The position numbers and the translations under genes are program-made. A DNA stretch of 64,000 bases from Ilyomonas sp963790435. GTDB lineage: Bacteria > Bacteroidota > Bacteroidia > Chitinophagales > Chitinophagaceae. Location: positions 372,001-436,000 of the forward strand of contig CAWBOI010000002.1 of the NCBI GenBank assembly GCA_963790435.1, in the 5' to 3' direction. Under the pieces are notes generated by a model. It worked only from the letters and a program-made list of their open reading frames with translations, had not been told where the DNA came from and did no database searches. The number at the start of each line of letters is the position of its first letter. Positions within the stretch are counted from its first letter, which is position 1. Shown here one piece after another: positions 8,860 through 18,669 of the stretch.

Positions 8860-9179
8860 TCACCCAATCACCAACTCTTTTTCTCCCTTAATTTTTTGCA
8901 CTAAAAATTCTTTCAAAAACCTTTCAAACTCAAATCTTCATCCAAGTCTTGCCAATGGATGCCAGTTCCGTTTGCAATAAGTTTAAATTTTTGCAACTAT
9001 TCAAAACTTGCATTTTGTAAAGTTGCAAACCGGGAAAGACGAATATTCAGAAAATGACCATTGCTTAAATAAATACACATACTATCCTTATCAGGATTGA
9101 TTTGTAAAGATTCAATCCGTAAACCTTCGTCGAAAATCAGCTTCTCAATCGAATCATATCTATTAGGTGAAGTATTCAT
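8860..9179 (-). pseudogene. DUF2442 family protein with an in-frame amber stop
   Basis: From the ATG at 9179 the frame encodes MNTSPNRYDSIEKLIFDEG and then DSMCIYLSNGHFLNIRLSRF, and stops at TAG (8997-8999) after FATLQNASFE. In the same frame the sequence continues LQKFKLIANGTGIHWQDLDEDLSLKGFL down to a proper stop at 8860-8862. GIHWxxLDEDLS is the signature of the DUF2442 family, so the TAG splits an otherwise complete gene of about 106 codons. DUF2442 genes often sit beside DUF4160 genes in putative toxin-antitoxin-like pairs; no DUF4160 gene is visible here. It follows fadN by 29 bases on the same strand. Confidence 0.8.
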
Positions 9180-9208
9180 TCCGTTTGGTTGTAAATAATT
9201 GGTTTTTC

Positions 9209-11615
9209 CTAATTCCGCAATGGCTTTCCCGTCTTCAACAAATGCTGTATCCGCTCCAATGTTTTTCTTTCGCCGCACAACGATAAAAACGCTTCACGTT
9301 CTAAGTCTAACAAGTATTGTTCGCTCACTAAGCTTTGTTCACTTAAATCACCGCCACACATTACATACGCAAGCTTGCGCGCTACTTTGCCGTCATGTTC
9401 CGAAGCATAACCGGCGCGTTGCATTCCGTTGATGCCTGCATATAATGCACCCAATGCAGAACGTCCCAACACTTTAACATCATTGCGCTGCACAGGCATC
9501 GTATATCCGGCATTGTTTAGTTCCAACACTTTTTGTTTTGCCTCAATAATGCGGCGGCTTAAGTTCACCACCACTTCATCCCTGCCTCTTTTTAAAATGC
9601 CCAAATTGTACGCTTCAAAAGCAGAAGTGGCAACCTTCGCCGTGGCAATGGTAAGAAACCGATTTTTTAAAGTGATGGTTTCCGGTTCATCTTCGTGCAT
9701 TTCATCAGCCGCACGCAATACAAATTCTTTGGTGCCACCACCCGCGGGAATTACGCCAATGCCCGCTTCCACCAAACCGGCGTAGGTTTCAGCCGCAGCG
9801 CAAACGGCATCGGCATGAAGCGTGATTTCACAACCGCCGCCCAATGCCAAACCATGCGGTGCAACTACCACAGGAATGGATGAATACCGCACACGCATCA
9901 TCGTTTTTTGAAAGAAGCGGATAGCAAAATCCAACTCATCAAATTCATCTTCGATAGCATACATAAAAATCATTCCCACATTTGCGCCTGCACTGAAGTT
10001 GGCGCCATCGTTGGCGATCACCAAACCTTTATAGTTTTTCTCTGCAAAATCAATGCTTTTATTCACCGCTTCCAGCACTTCGCTGCCAATGCTGTTCATC
10101 TTTGTGTTCCATTGCAACGCCAGCACATCATCGCCAATATCGTATAAAGCTGCATTGCTGTTTTTCCAAACTGTTTTGTCTTTATAATTCGATAAAACAA
10201 TAAACGCATCACTGCCCGGAACCGGCTTGTAAGTTCCAGTTGCAACATCATAGTACAGCCGCTTGTTGTTTTCGGTTTTATAAAAAGAAGGGTTTGGTTT
10301 TGCCAACATTTCTTCCACCCACGGCGCAACGATGTAACCCACATCCTGCATAGCTTTCACGGTGTTAGCAACGCCTAATAATATCCCAGGTTTCAAACGC
10401 GCCTACTTCCCAGCCAAAGCCAGCCATCATGGCATCATCAATGCGATAGAGTTCATCGCTGATCTCGGGAATGCGGTTGGCAACATAAGAGAACAGGGAA
10501 TAAAACATCTGCCGATAAAATTCGCCCGCTTTATCAGTGCCGGTAACCAGCATTGGTAATCGTTTTCTTACATCATCAATTGGCTTTGCCGCTTCCACCG
10601 TTGCCCACTTTTTTTTGGTGCGTGGCGCATATTCCAGCGTTTCCAAATTCAGGGTTTGAATTTCGGTATCGCTTTTTCTTTCTTCAGGACTTCCTTCGGT
10701 TAGGGGTAGTTTTATTTTCTTAAAAAACCCACCGCCGGTTTTATCACCGAGCCATTTGTTTTCAATGAGTTTTTCCAGCCATGCTGGAAGCTGAAATATA
10801 TCTTTTGATTCATCGTTGGGCGCATTCTCGGCAACACCATTGGCAACCTTTACGAGCGTATCAATGCCCACAATATCAGCAGTACGGAACGTAGCCGATT
10901 TGGGGCGACCAATGATAGGTCCGGTAAGTGCATCTATATCATCAACCGTTAATCCTAACTTTTGCATGTTGTTGAAGATGCTCATGATTCCAAACACGCC
11001 TACACGATTGGCAATAAACGCCGGTGTGTCTTTGGCAAGCACAGTCGTTTTACCAAGAAATACATCGCCATAATGCATGAGAAAATCAACTACACTTTTC
11101 TCTGTTTTTTCGGTAGGAATAATTTCCAGCAACCGCAAATAACGCGGCGGGTTGAAGAAGTGCGTGCCGCAAAAATGTTGTTGAAAATCTTCACTTCGCC
11201 CTTCGGCAAGCATGTAAATGGGTATGCCCGATGTGTTGGAGGTAATCAATGTTCCGGGCTTGCGGTGCTGCTCTACTTTTTCGTACACGCTTTGCTTAAT
11301 GTCGAGCCGTTCAACCACTACTTCGATCACCCAATCGCAGGTAGCAATGTCTTTCATGTTATCTTCAAAATTGCCGGTGGTAATTCTGTTTATTACTTTG
11401 CTATCGTACACCGGCGATGGGTTGCTTTTCAAAGCTGTTTGCAACGCATCATTCACTATCTTGTTTCGTTTGTTTTTGTCGTTATTTTCTATTGCCTCTT
11501 TCGGCACAATATCCAGCAACAACACTTGCACACCAATGCCCGCAAAGTGGCAGGCAATGCGCGAACCCATAATGCCACTTCCCAATACGGCTACCTTTTT
11601 AATGGTTCTTTTCAT
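9209..11615 (-). CDS. fadN: 3-hydroxyacyl-CoA dehydrogenase / enoyl-CoA hydratase, FadN type, one frameshift
   Basis: This bifunctional fatty-acid beta-oxidation enzyme hydrates enoyl-CoA and oxidises the 3-hydroxyacyl-CoA product. The N-terminal half has the NAD-binding motif VAVLGSGIMGSRIACHFAG, then SNTSGIPIYMLAEGRSEDF, HFFNPPRYLRLLEIIP and IIGRPKSATFRTADIVG. The C-terminal half has a crotonase domain with GLALGGGCEITLHADA and GVIPAGGGTKE. The order dehydrogenase-then-hydratase matches Bacillus FadN and not E. coli FadB/FadJ. One extra base near 10376-10384 breaks the frame: GAFETWDI shifts, and the other frame resumes with LGVANTVKAMQDVGY. The combined length of about 800 residues fits the family. 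I chose the ATG at 11615 (MKRTIKKVAVLG); 11624 is also possible. No thiolase or acyl-CoA dehydrogenase is adjacent. Confidence 0.9.
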
Positions 11616-11849
11616 TGTTATCATTTATGATGTGAAAACAAACTCAGAGAAATTATAAAACAGTGTAAAAGCAAACATTTTTTAATGACTCAAACAAACT
11701 TATTGAACACGTTTGTTTTTGTTCATTTATTCATTGCGAAGATAAGATGGGAAGGTATTGACATCCTTTTAATTTGCTGTTTAGCATTTCAATTTGTGTT
11801 CTGTTGATAAAACTCTTTACTGTACTGCCTTTCAAAATAAATTTTAGTT

Positions 11850-11857
11850 TATGTTTG
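11850..11857 (+). promoter_or_regulatory. Candidate -7 box for glmM
   Basis: TATGTTTG fits TAnnTTTG exactly and lies 19 bases upstream of the glmM ATG at 11876. No strict TTTG is seen at the -33 position. Confidence 0.4.
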
Positions 11858-11875
11858 TTATCAAAGCAACTGCAA

Positions 11876-13258
11876 ATGGCATTAATAAAAAGCATCTCCG
11901 GGATACGTGGAACCATCGGTGGCAAGCCCGGAGACAACCTTACGCCTTTAGATGTTATTAAATTTACAGCCGCTTATGGAACCTGGGTTTGCAGGCAGCA
12001 ACATGCCAATAAAACCATTGTGGTGGGCAGAGATGCGCGCATCAGCGGCAGCCTTGTGCAAACCCTTGTTGTAAGCACATTAAATGCTGTGGGCCTGAAC
12101 GTAATTGATGTTGGTTTGAGTACCACGCCAACCGTAGAGCTGGCGGTGGTTTGGGAAAGCGCAGCCGGTGGTATTATTATCACCGCAAGTCATAACCCTA
12201 AAGAATGGAATGCTTTAAAGTTGTTGAATGAAAAGGGCGAATTTATCAATGGCGAAGATGGCGAGGAAGTGCTGCAACTGGCTGCCAGCGAGGATTTTAG
12301 CTTTGTTACTGTAGATAAATTAGGCATCACAACAGCCAACAACACGTATCTGCAAAAACACATTGAAGCCGTTGTATCTTATCCGTTGGTTGATAAAGAA
12401 GCAATACAAAAGCGAGGTTTTAAAATTGTGGTAGATGGCATTAACAGCACCGGCTCAACAGTAGTTCCTCTCTTGTTACAACAATTGGGTGTTGAAAACA
12501 TAATCGTTTTGAATGATGAAGTTAACGGCAGATTTGCTCACAATCCTGAGCCATTGCCACAGCATCTTACGCAACTTTCCAAAGAAGTGAACAGGCTTGG
12601 CGCTAACCTTGGAATTGCAGTTGATCCCGACGTTGACAGGCTTTGTTTTGTGTGTGAAGATGGAAGCATGTTTGGCGAAGAATACACACTGGTTGCAGTA
12701 GCTGATTATGTGTTACAACATAAAAAAGGAAATACTGTAAGCAACATGAGTTCAACACGCGCCTTAAAAGATATTACGCTAAAACACGGTGGTGAATATT
12801 ACCCAAGCGCTGTTGGCGAAGTGAATGTAGTAAACAAAATGAAAGCCGTGGATGCAGTAATTGGCGGTGAAGGAAACGGTGGCATTATTGTACCTGATTT
12901 GCATTATGGAAGAGATGCGCTCATTGGTATCGCTTTGTTTTTAAGCCTTCTTGCCAAAAGCGGAAAAAGCATCAGGCAACTGCGTCGTCATTATCCCGAT
13001 TATTTTATTTCAAAAAATAAAATTGAGCTGGAACAAAATGTAAACGTGCCCACCGTTTTTGAACGAATCCAAAAGAAGTACAAAAACAATCCTATCAACA
13101 CAGATGATGGTTTGAAGATAGAGTTTGATAACGACTGGGTACACCTGCGCACCAGCAACACCGAACCTATCATTCGCATTTATGCAGAAAGCCATTTTGA
13201 AACCACTGCCGATAACATTGCCAAGCGTTTGATGCAGGATATTAAAGAGAGTATATGA
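11876..13258 (+). CDS. glmM: Phosphoglucosamine mutase / phosphohexomutase
   Basis: The enzyme is predicted to convert glucosamine 6-phosphate to glucosamine 1-phosphate for peptidoglycan and LPS precursors. The 460-residue product has all four hallmarks of the alpha-D-phosphohexomutase family: the phosphoserine loop TASHNP (Ser about 105), the metal loop DPDVDRL, the sugar loop GEGNGG and the phosphate-binding RTSNTEPIIRIYAES near the C-terminus. The ATG at 11876 starts MALIKSISGIRGT, the usual beginning; 34 codons of open frame upstream are rejected. Related mutases with other sugar specificities cannot be excluded, but the nearby glmS supports GlmM. Confidence 0.85.
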   Translation: MALIKSISGIRGTIGGKPGDNLTPLDVIKFTAAYGTWVCRQQHANKTIVVGRDARISGSLVQTLVVSTLNAVGLNVIDVGLSTTPTVELAVVWESAAGGIIITASHNPKEWNALKLLNEKGEFINGEDGEEVLQLAASEDFSFVTVDKLGITTANNTYLQKHIEAVVSYPLVDKEAIQKRGFKIVVDGINSTGSTVVPLLLQQLGVENIIVLNDEVNGRFAHNPEPLPQHLTQLSKEVNRLGANLGIAVDPDVDRLCFVCEDGSMFGEEYTLVAVADYVLQHKKGNTVSNMSSTRALKDITLKHGGEYYPSAVGEVNVVNKMKAVDAVIGGEGNGGIIVPDLHYGRDALIGIALFLSLLAKSGKSIRQLRRHYPDYFISKNKIELEQNVNVPTVFERIQKKYKNNPINTDDGLKIEFDNDWVHLRTSNTEPIIRIYAESHFETTADNIAKRLMQDIKESI

Positions 13259-13281
13259 GATTTATTATGATAAGGCAACTC

Positions 13282-13884
13282 TTATTTTAGTTTCACTCTT
13301 AATCGTTCCTTCACGCCACCAAGCCATTCGTCTTTTAAAATGCTCAGGATTATACTGTTCCTTCGTCTGCCGCTGAAGGTGGGTACATTGCTTCGCAAAA
13401 CTCCTTCCACGGTGCAGCCGATAGATTTCATAGCGGCAATGCTTCTTTCGTTGTTGGCATCAGCACGAAATTCAACCCGTTCCATGCTCATATCTTCAAA
13501 AGCAAACGATAACAATAAATATTTGCAATGCTTGTTCAAACCCGTGCCATGAAAGGCTTTGCCGTACCATGTATAGCCAAGCTGCAATGTTCCATTTTGC
13601 AATTGGATGTCGTAAAAGCGCGTGCTGCCTGCCCATTGCTTCGATGCTTTATCCCACACAATAAACGGATATTCTTTGCCTTCGTTTCTGGCTGTTAAGG
13701 CATCGGCTATGTATTGTTTCATTCCATCTTCACCCGCAGGGTTTTTTAAAGAAAAATTCCATAAAGAAGGTTCATTCAAAGCATACGGTAAAAGGTGTTG
13801 TAAATCTTCTTTTTGCAGCGGTCGCAACAATACAAAATCATCTTCCAAAAGATAATCATTGTTGCAGTTGAAATCAATCCCCAT
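13282..13884 (-). CDS. GNAT N-acetyltransferase, RimJ/RimL-like
   Basis: The 200-residue product carries the pattern of ribosomal-protein-type acetyltransferases: an N-terminal LLRPLQKEDLQHLLPY, a central GSTRFYDIQLQNGTLQLGYTWYGKAFHGTGLNKHCKYLLL covering the acetyl-CoA binding region, and MERVEFRADANNERSIAAMKSIGCTVEGVLR near the end. It probably acetylates a protein N-terminus or a small amine in the cytoplasm; the substrate is unknown. It lies convergently downstream of glmM (24-base gap) and divergently from glmS (59-base gap). Confidence 0.85.
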   Translation of the reverse strand: MGIDFNCNNDYLLEDDFVLLRPLQKEDLQHLLPYALNEPSLWNFSLKNPAGEDGMKQYIADALTARNEGKEYPFIVWDKASKQWAGSTRFYDIQLQNGTLQLGYTWYGKAFHGTGLNKHCKYLLLSFAFEDMSMERVEFRADANNERSIAAMKSIGCTVEGVLRSNVPTFSGRRRNSIILSILKDEWLGGVKERLRVKLK

Positions 13885-13943
13885 ATTTTTGTTTGATTTT
13901 TTTGTAAAGATGAAAACTTTATCATTTCTCTAAATAAATTATT

Positions 13944-15779
13944 ATGTGCGGAATTGTTGGTTATGTAGGCAGCAGAGAAGCTTACCCGGTTGTTATCAAA
14001 GGCTTGAAACGATTGGAGTATCGCGGCTATGATAGCAGCGGCGTGGCTTTGCTGAACGGCGGTTTAAAAGTGTATAAAAAGCAAGGCAAAGTTGCTGAGT
14101 TGGAAAATGACGTAATTGGTAAAGATTTGCATAGCCACATCGGCATTGGTCATACACGCTGGGCAACGCATGGCGAGCCAAGCGACCGCAATGCGCATCC
14201 TCACTATTCACAAAGTGGCAGCCTGGCTATCATTCACAACGGCATCATTGAAAATTATGCGCAAATCAAAACCGAGCTGATTAAGAAAGGTTACGCATTT
14301 AAAAGTGATACCGATACTGAAGTGCTTATCAACTTTATTGAAGATATAAAAGTCAACAGCCAATGTTCAACGGAAGACGCCATCCGCACAGCATTGCGGC
14401 GCGTGGTGGGTGCCTATTGCATTTTGGTGTTGGATAAAAATGAGCCTGAAACCATCATCGCGGCACGCAAGGGAAGTCCGCTGGTGATTGGCATTGGAAA
14501 GAACGAACATTTTTTGGCTTCTGATGCTTCGCCCATTGTTGAATACACAAAGGAAGTGGTATATGTAAACGATTATGAAATTGCTATTGTAAAGCCGGAT
14601 GAACTAGTGTTGAAAAATCTGGGCAATGACAAGCAAACGCCGTTCATCACAAAGTTAAATATGGAACTGGCGGCAATTGAAAAAGGCGGCTATGAACACT
14701 TCATGCTGAAAGAAATAAATGAACAGCCCGATACCATTTTTGATTGTTTGCGCGGACGTTTGGATTTGCATGATAATAAGATTGTAATGAGCGGCATTGA
14801 AAAATACGAGCACCAAATTATGAATGCCGGCCGCATCATTATCATTGCCTGCGGAACAAGCTGGCACGCAGGTTTAATAGCTGAATACATCATTGAAGAA
14901 ACCTGCCGAATTCCGGTGGAAGTGGAGTATGCATCGGAGTTTCGGTATCGCAATCCGGTAGTGCACAAAGGCGATGTGATTATTGCTATATCGCAAAGCG
15001 GTGAAACCGCAGATACACTCGTTGCCATTGAAAAAGCAAAGGAACAAGGTGCTATTATTTTGGGCGTGGTGAATGTGGTGGGTTCGTCTATTGCAAGGCT
15101 TTCACATGCGGGCGCTTACACACATGCCGGTCCTGAAATTGGTGTTGCCAGCACGAAAGCGTTCACTGCACAATTGGCTGTATTAACGATGATTGCTTTA
15201 AAAATCGGCTTTGCAAAGGGCACGTTATCCAAAGAAAGATTTGATGTTTTATGTAACGGATTGGAAGCCATTCCTGATAAGGTTGCGCTTATTTTAAAAG
15301 ACGTGGAAAGCATCAAAACAATTGCCGAAAAATACAAGGATGCGCACGACTTCTTGTATCTCGGCAGAGGCTATAATTTCCCTATTGCACTGGAAGGAGC
15401 TTTAAAACTAAAAGAGATTTCTTACATCCACGCAGAAGGTTATCCGGCAGCTGAGATGAAGCACGGGCCTATTGCTTTGGTTGATGATACGTTGCCGGTT
15501 GTGTTTGTTGCTACGAAAGATGAATACCATCAAAAAATCATTTCTAACATGCAGGAAATAAAAGCCCGCAAAGGCAAAGTGGTTGCGGTGATAACGGAAG
15601 GCGATGAAGTGGTGCCAACCATTGCCGACGATGTTATTTTTGTTCCCGAAGCCGATGAAATACTGGCGCCCATGTTAAGTGTCATTCCCATGCAATTGCT
15701 GGCATATTATATCGGCGTTTCCAAAGGCTTTGATGTAGATAAGCCGCGCAATTTAGCCAAAAGCGTTACCGTTGAATGA
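13944..15779 (+). CDS. glmS: Glutamine--fructose-6-phosphate aminotransferase (isomerizing)
   Basis: GlmS makes glucosamine 6-phosphate from fructose 6-phosphate and glutamine, the first step towards UDP-GlcNAc. The 611-residue product begins MCGIVGYVGSREAYPVVIKGLKRLEYRGYDSSG, with the catalytic Cys directly after Met. It has the glutaminase motif HTRWATHGEPSDRNAHPH, two SIS domains (ACGTSWHAGLIAEY; QSGETADTLVA; YLGRGYNFPIALEGALKLKEISYIHAEGYPAAEMKHGPIALV) and the C-terminal tail DKPRNLAKSVTVE. All active-site motifs are present and the length is normal. No ribozyme-like leader is seen in the short upstream region. Confidence 0.97.
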   Translation: MCGIVGYVGSREAYPVVIKGLKRLEYRGYDSSGVALLNGGLKVYKKQGKVAELENDVIGKDLHSHIGIGHTRWATHGEPSDRNAHPHYSQSGSLAIIHNGIIENYAQIKTELIKKGYAFKSDTDTEVLINFIEDIKVNSQCSTEDAIRTALRRVVGAYCILVLDKNEPETIIAARKGSPLVIGIGKNEHFLASDASPIVEYTKEVVYVNDYEIAIVKPDELVLKNLGNDKQTPFITKLNMELAAIEKGGYEHFMLKEINEQPDTIFDCLRGRLDLHDNKIVMSGIEKYEHQIMNAGRIIIIACGTSWHAGLIAEYIIEETCRIPVEVEYASEFRYRNPVVHKGDVIIAISQSGETADTLVAIEKAKEQGAIILGVVNVVGSSIARLSHAGAYTHAGPEIGVASTKAFTAQLAVLTMIALKIGFAKGTLSKERFDVLCNGLEAIPDKVALILKDVESIKTIAEKYKDAHDFLYLGRGYNFPIALEGALKLKEISYIHAEGYPAAEMKHGPIALVDDTLPVVFVATKDEYHQKIISNMQEIKARKGKVVAVITEGDEVVPTIADDVIFVPEADEILAPMLSVIPMQLLAYYIGVSKGFDVDKPRNLAKSVTVE

Positions 15780-15846
15780 TGGTTAATTTTTAATGGTTAA
15801 TAGTCAGTTGTTTTGCATTTTTACTTTTACCTTTTTTCTTTTCTGA

Positions 15847-17139
15847 ATGAATTATTATAGTCTAAATCGTCAATCGCTACCTGTTTCTTTTGCCGAAGCC
15901 ACGCTGCATGGACAAGCACCGGACAAAGGTTTGTACTTTCCGGAAACCATTCCTTTGTTGCCGTCTCATCTTATAAAAAATATAAAGAATTTTTCAAAGG
16001 AAGAGCTGGGTGTGGAAGTGATGAAGCCGTATGTGGAAGGCAGTTTGCCCACTAACAAATTAGAAGAAATTGTAAGCGAAACGGTGAATTTCGATTTTCC
16101 GCTTGTTGCTATCAACGATCGCATTTCATCGCTTGAATTGTTTCATGGTCCAACACTTGCGTTTAAAGATGTGGGCGCAAGGTTTATGAGTCGTTGCCTC
16201 GGTTATTTCAATCAAAACAAAAACAAAACGACAACGGTTTTGGTGGCAACATCAGGTGATACTGGCGGCGCCGTTGCCAATGGTTTTTTGGGCGTTGATG
16301 GCGTTGAAGTTATTATTTTATACCCTTCAGGAAAAGTAAGCCCGGTGCAGGAATTGCAATTAACAACATGTGGCAACAACATCACCGCGTTGGAAGTAGA
16401 TGGCAACTTTGATGATTGCCAAACCATCGTAAAAAGAGCCTTTGCTGATGATGATTTAAATAAAAAATTATCATTGACTTCTGCCAATTCTATCAACGTT
16501 GCAAGATGGCTGCCGCAGCAGATGTATTACTTCTTTGCATTGCAACAATGGGAAGAAAATGAGCCGCCGGTTGTTTGTGTACCGAGTGGAAATTTTGGAA
16601 ATATTTGTGCAGGAATAGTGGCACATATCTCTGGTTTGCCGGTGCAACACTTTGTGGCTGCGTTAAATGCAAATGATGTGGTATATCGCTACTTACAAAA
16701 TGGGCTGTTCGAGCCGAAGCCTGCTGTGGCAACGGTTTCCAACGCGATGGATGTCGGCAATCCAAGTAATTTTATTCGCATCCTCCAGATTTTTAAACAT
16801 GAAATTCCGCAGTTAAAAAAAGTAATCAGCGCAGCTTCAGTTGATGATGAAACAACAAAGCAAACGATAAGCAATGTTTACAAACATTACGGTTATATTT
16901 TAGACCCGCATGGTGCCGTTGCTTATACAGCTTTGGAAGATTACTTTAGGAGCAATGAAGGCAAAGGGTTTATTTTAGAAACAGCGCATCCGGTAAAGTT
17001 TCCCGATGTTGTAGAAGAAGCCATCGGTAAAAAAGTAGAGATTCCTGACAGCGCGGAAGGTTTGTTTTTGCAGGAAAAAAGGAGCATCAAAATGGAAGCT
17101 GATTTTGATAAAGTAAAAGACTGGCTGATGAACAGGTAA
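15847..17139 (+). CDS. thrC: Threonine synthase
   Basis: ThrC converts O-phosphohomoserine to threonine with pyridoxal phosphate. The 430-residue product begins MNYYSLNRQSLPVSFAEATLHGQAPDKGLYFP and has the PLP-lysine motif HGPTLAFKDVGARFMS (Lys about 108), the phosphate-binding ATSGDTGGAVANGF, and SANSINVARWLPQQMYYF. It appears complete. It follows glmS by 67 bases and is closely followed by a pentapeptide-repeat gene, which probably shares its transcript. Confidence 0.95.
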   Translation: MNYYSLNRQSLPVSFAEATLHGQAPDKGLYFPETIPLLPSHLIKNIKNFSKEELGVEVMKPYVEGSLPTNKLEEIVSETVNFDFPLVAINDRISSLELFHGPTLAFKDVGARFMSRCLGYFNQNKNKTTTVLVATSGDTGGAVANGFLGVDGVEVIILYPSGKVSPVQELQLTTCGNNITALEVDGNFDDCQTIVKRAFADDDLNKKLSLTSANSINVARWLPQQMYYFFALQQWEENEPPVVCVPSGNFGNICAGIVAHISGLPVQHFVAALNANDVVYRYLQNGLFEPKPAVATVSNAMDVGNPSNFIRILQIFKHEIPQLKKVISAASVDDETTKQTISNVYKHYGYILDPHGAVAYTALEDYFRSNEGKGFILETAHPVKFPDVVEEAIGKKVEIPDSAEGLFLQEKRSIKMEADFDKVKDWLMNR

Positions 17140-17151
17140 TCATTTATCCAA

Positions 17152-17757
17152 TTGCCTTTTGACAGAAATTGTAAAATTGAATCGTTGTTTGTTGAGAATA
17201 AAACATATCACAAAACCAATTTCTCCAACGTGTCATTTCAAAGGAGTGAGTATGAGAACTGTGTATTCAGCAATTGCGATTTTTCAAACGCAGATTTTTC
17301 TCATGCTAAATTTATAGATTGCAACTTTGATCATTCTAATGTAAGCCTCGTTACTCTCATTGAAACAACATTTAGAGATGTAACGTTTACAGACTGTAAA
17401 ATGATCGGGCTTCTTTTTTACAATTGCAACAAGTTTGGTCTCTCTTTTACATTTGACAATTGCATACTCAATCACTCATCTTTCATAGGCACGAAAATTA
17501 AAAAAACGATTTTTAAGAATTGCATTCTAAACGAAGTTGATTTTACCGATTGCAACTTAACAAGTGCTGTTATCAACGCCTGTGATTTAAGCAATGCAAA
17601 GTTTGAAAATACCATCCTTGAAAGTGCGGATCTGCGAACTTCATTTGGTTATTCGATTGCTCCGGATTCAAACAAAATCAAAAAAGCAAAGTTTTCATTC
17701 AGCAGCGTTGAAGGCTTGTTGCACAGTTATCAGATTCACATTGATAAAACAACTTAG
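17152..17757 (+). CDS. Pentapeptide-repeat protein, TTG start
   Basis: The product of about 201 residues consists almost wholly of A(D/N)LXX-type pentapeptide repeats, for example NCVFSNCDFSNADFSHAKFIDCNF and FKNCILNEVDFTDCNL. These form a right-handed quadrilateral beta-helix. Relatives include McbG and Qnr, which protect DNA gyrase, but most family members have no known role, so I do not assign one. No ATG occurs before about residue 83. TTG at 17152, 12 bases after the thrC stop and in the same frame as it, is the most upstream usable start. The tight spacing suggests co-transcription with thrC. Confidence 0.8.
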   Translation: MPFDRNCKIESLFVENKTYHKTNFSNVSFQRSEYENCVFSNCDFSNADFSHAKFIDCNFDHSNVSLVTLIETTFRDVTFTDCKMIGLLFYNCNKFGLSFTFDNCILNHSSFIGTKIKKTIFKNCILNEVDFTDCNLTSAVINACDLSNAKFENTILESADLRTSFGYSIAPDSNKIKKAKFSFSSVEGLLHSYQIHIDKTT

Positions 17758-17763
17758 CCATTC

Positions 17764-18349
17764 TTATTCTACCGATTGATAATGCACTTGTAAATCTCCG
17801 CTTAACAGTAATAGCTTCGTTTGCAGTATGGCAGCCACCGACATGGCATCGGTTATTTCGCCTCGTTTTGTACCATGCTATACACTTCATCAAACGGCAT
17901 TTTTTTTACTACCAATTGTTCCGTTTCTTCAGGCACTGCTTCGTGTTGCGATAAGCCTGTAGCTACATAAATAGTTGCCTCTTCATCGCAAACCGAATTG
18001 GAAAGATGCATCTCGCAATATGCATCTGCCAGTGCTTTGCTTTCAATCCTGTTTCCTCCAACAATTCGCGCTGCGCGCCTTCTACTTTTTCTTCGCCCAG
18101 CGGGCAGCCGCCTTCCGGTATTTCCCAGCTATATTCATTCAAGGGAAAGCGATATTGACCCACCAAATATGTGTTCATATTTTCATCAAGTGGCAAAACG
18201 CCAATAGCATAATTTTTAAAATGCACCACTCCATAAATGCCTTTATTTCCTGATGGATTCAGCACATCAAACTCGGTTACTTCTATCCATCGGTTGCTAT
18301 ATTTTTCTTGCTCGGAAAGTATCGTCCAGGGATTGTTGATATCGCTCAT
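17764..18349 (-). pseudogene. Nudix hydrolase (ADP-ribose pyrophosphatase-like), two frameshifts
   Basis: From the ATG at 18349 the frame carries a full Nudix box, GGCPLGEEKVEGAQRELLEETG, preceded by SWEIPEGG. It then breaks near 18007-18013, where one base is missing; the next frame continues MHLSNSVCDEEATIYVATGLSQHEAVPEETEQL. A second missing base near 17861-17863 leads into ITDAMSVAAILQTKLLLL and a stop at 17764. Corrected, the protein is about 195 residues, the usual length of NudF-like hydrolases that cleave ADP-ribose or related nucleotide sugars. Either the gene is dead or both deletions are sequencing errors; I favour the latter because no other damage is visible. Confidence 0.8.
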
Positions 18350-18436
18350 GGTTTGTTTTTGTGCAAATATTCAATCAACATTCGGGCAAAAACAAACGAA
18401 GTATTCAACGTTGGGAAGATAAAGGAAACAAAGTAA

Positions 18437-18506
18437 CGTTCCGATGGAACGAAAATATTTTAATGGTTCGATTCTTTTCTACCCACCTGTTGTTCCTGAC
18501 GGAACA
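18437..18506. repeat. Paired GTTCC/GGAAC hairpins in intergenic 18350-18669
   Basis: CGTTCC-GAT-GGAACG (18437-18451) and TGTTCC-TGAC-GGAACA (18491-18506) are two short hairpins with the same stem core about 40 bases apart. They look like one REP-like interspersed element. The rest of this 320-base stretch holds a copy of the GCAAAAACAAA motif (18386-18396), heptamer-like units near 18588-18639 and no gene. Confidence 0.5.
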
Positions 18507-18618
18507 TTCTTCAATGGCTTATATCAATAGACAAAATATGGGCAAAACCAAGCCTCTTACTTCATACCCCATAACTTGTTGCGCATCGCTTGTAGCTTGC
18601 ATCCACCGCGGCGGATCA

Positions 18619-18639
18619 TAGCTCACAACTCGTAGCTTT
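18619..18639. repeat. Short heptamer tract upstream of the inositol monophosphatase gene
   Basis: Three 7-base units, TAGCTCA, CAACTCG and TAGCTTT, lie 30 bases before the next ATG. A related GCTTGTAGCTTGCA occurs at 18588-18601. They share the AGCT core of the array at 19441-19549. Confidence 0.45.
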
Positions 18640-18669
18640 CTCCTCAAACCTTTCTTTTATCTTCGCCGC

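Noticed and set aside
8675..8980. Plus-strand frame of about 100 residues in the spacer after the lipoprotein gene
   Set aside because: It overlaps the DUF2442 gene on the other strand, crosses the GC-rich hairpin, and has no protein-like composition.
10962..11630. 222-residue plus-strand frame
   Set aside because: It is antisense to fadN, whose conserved motifs are certain.
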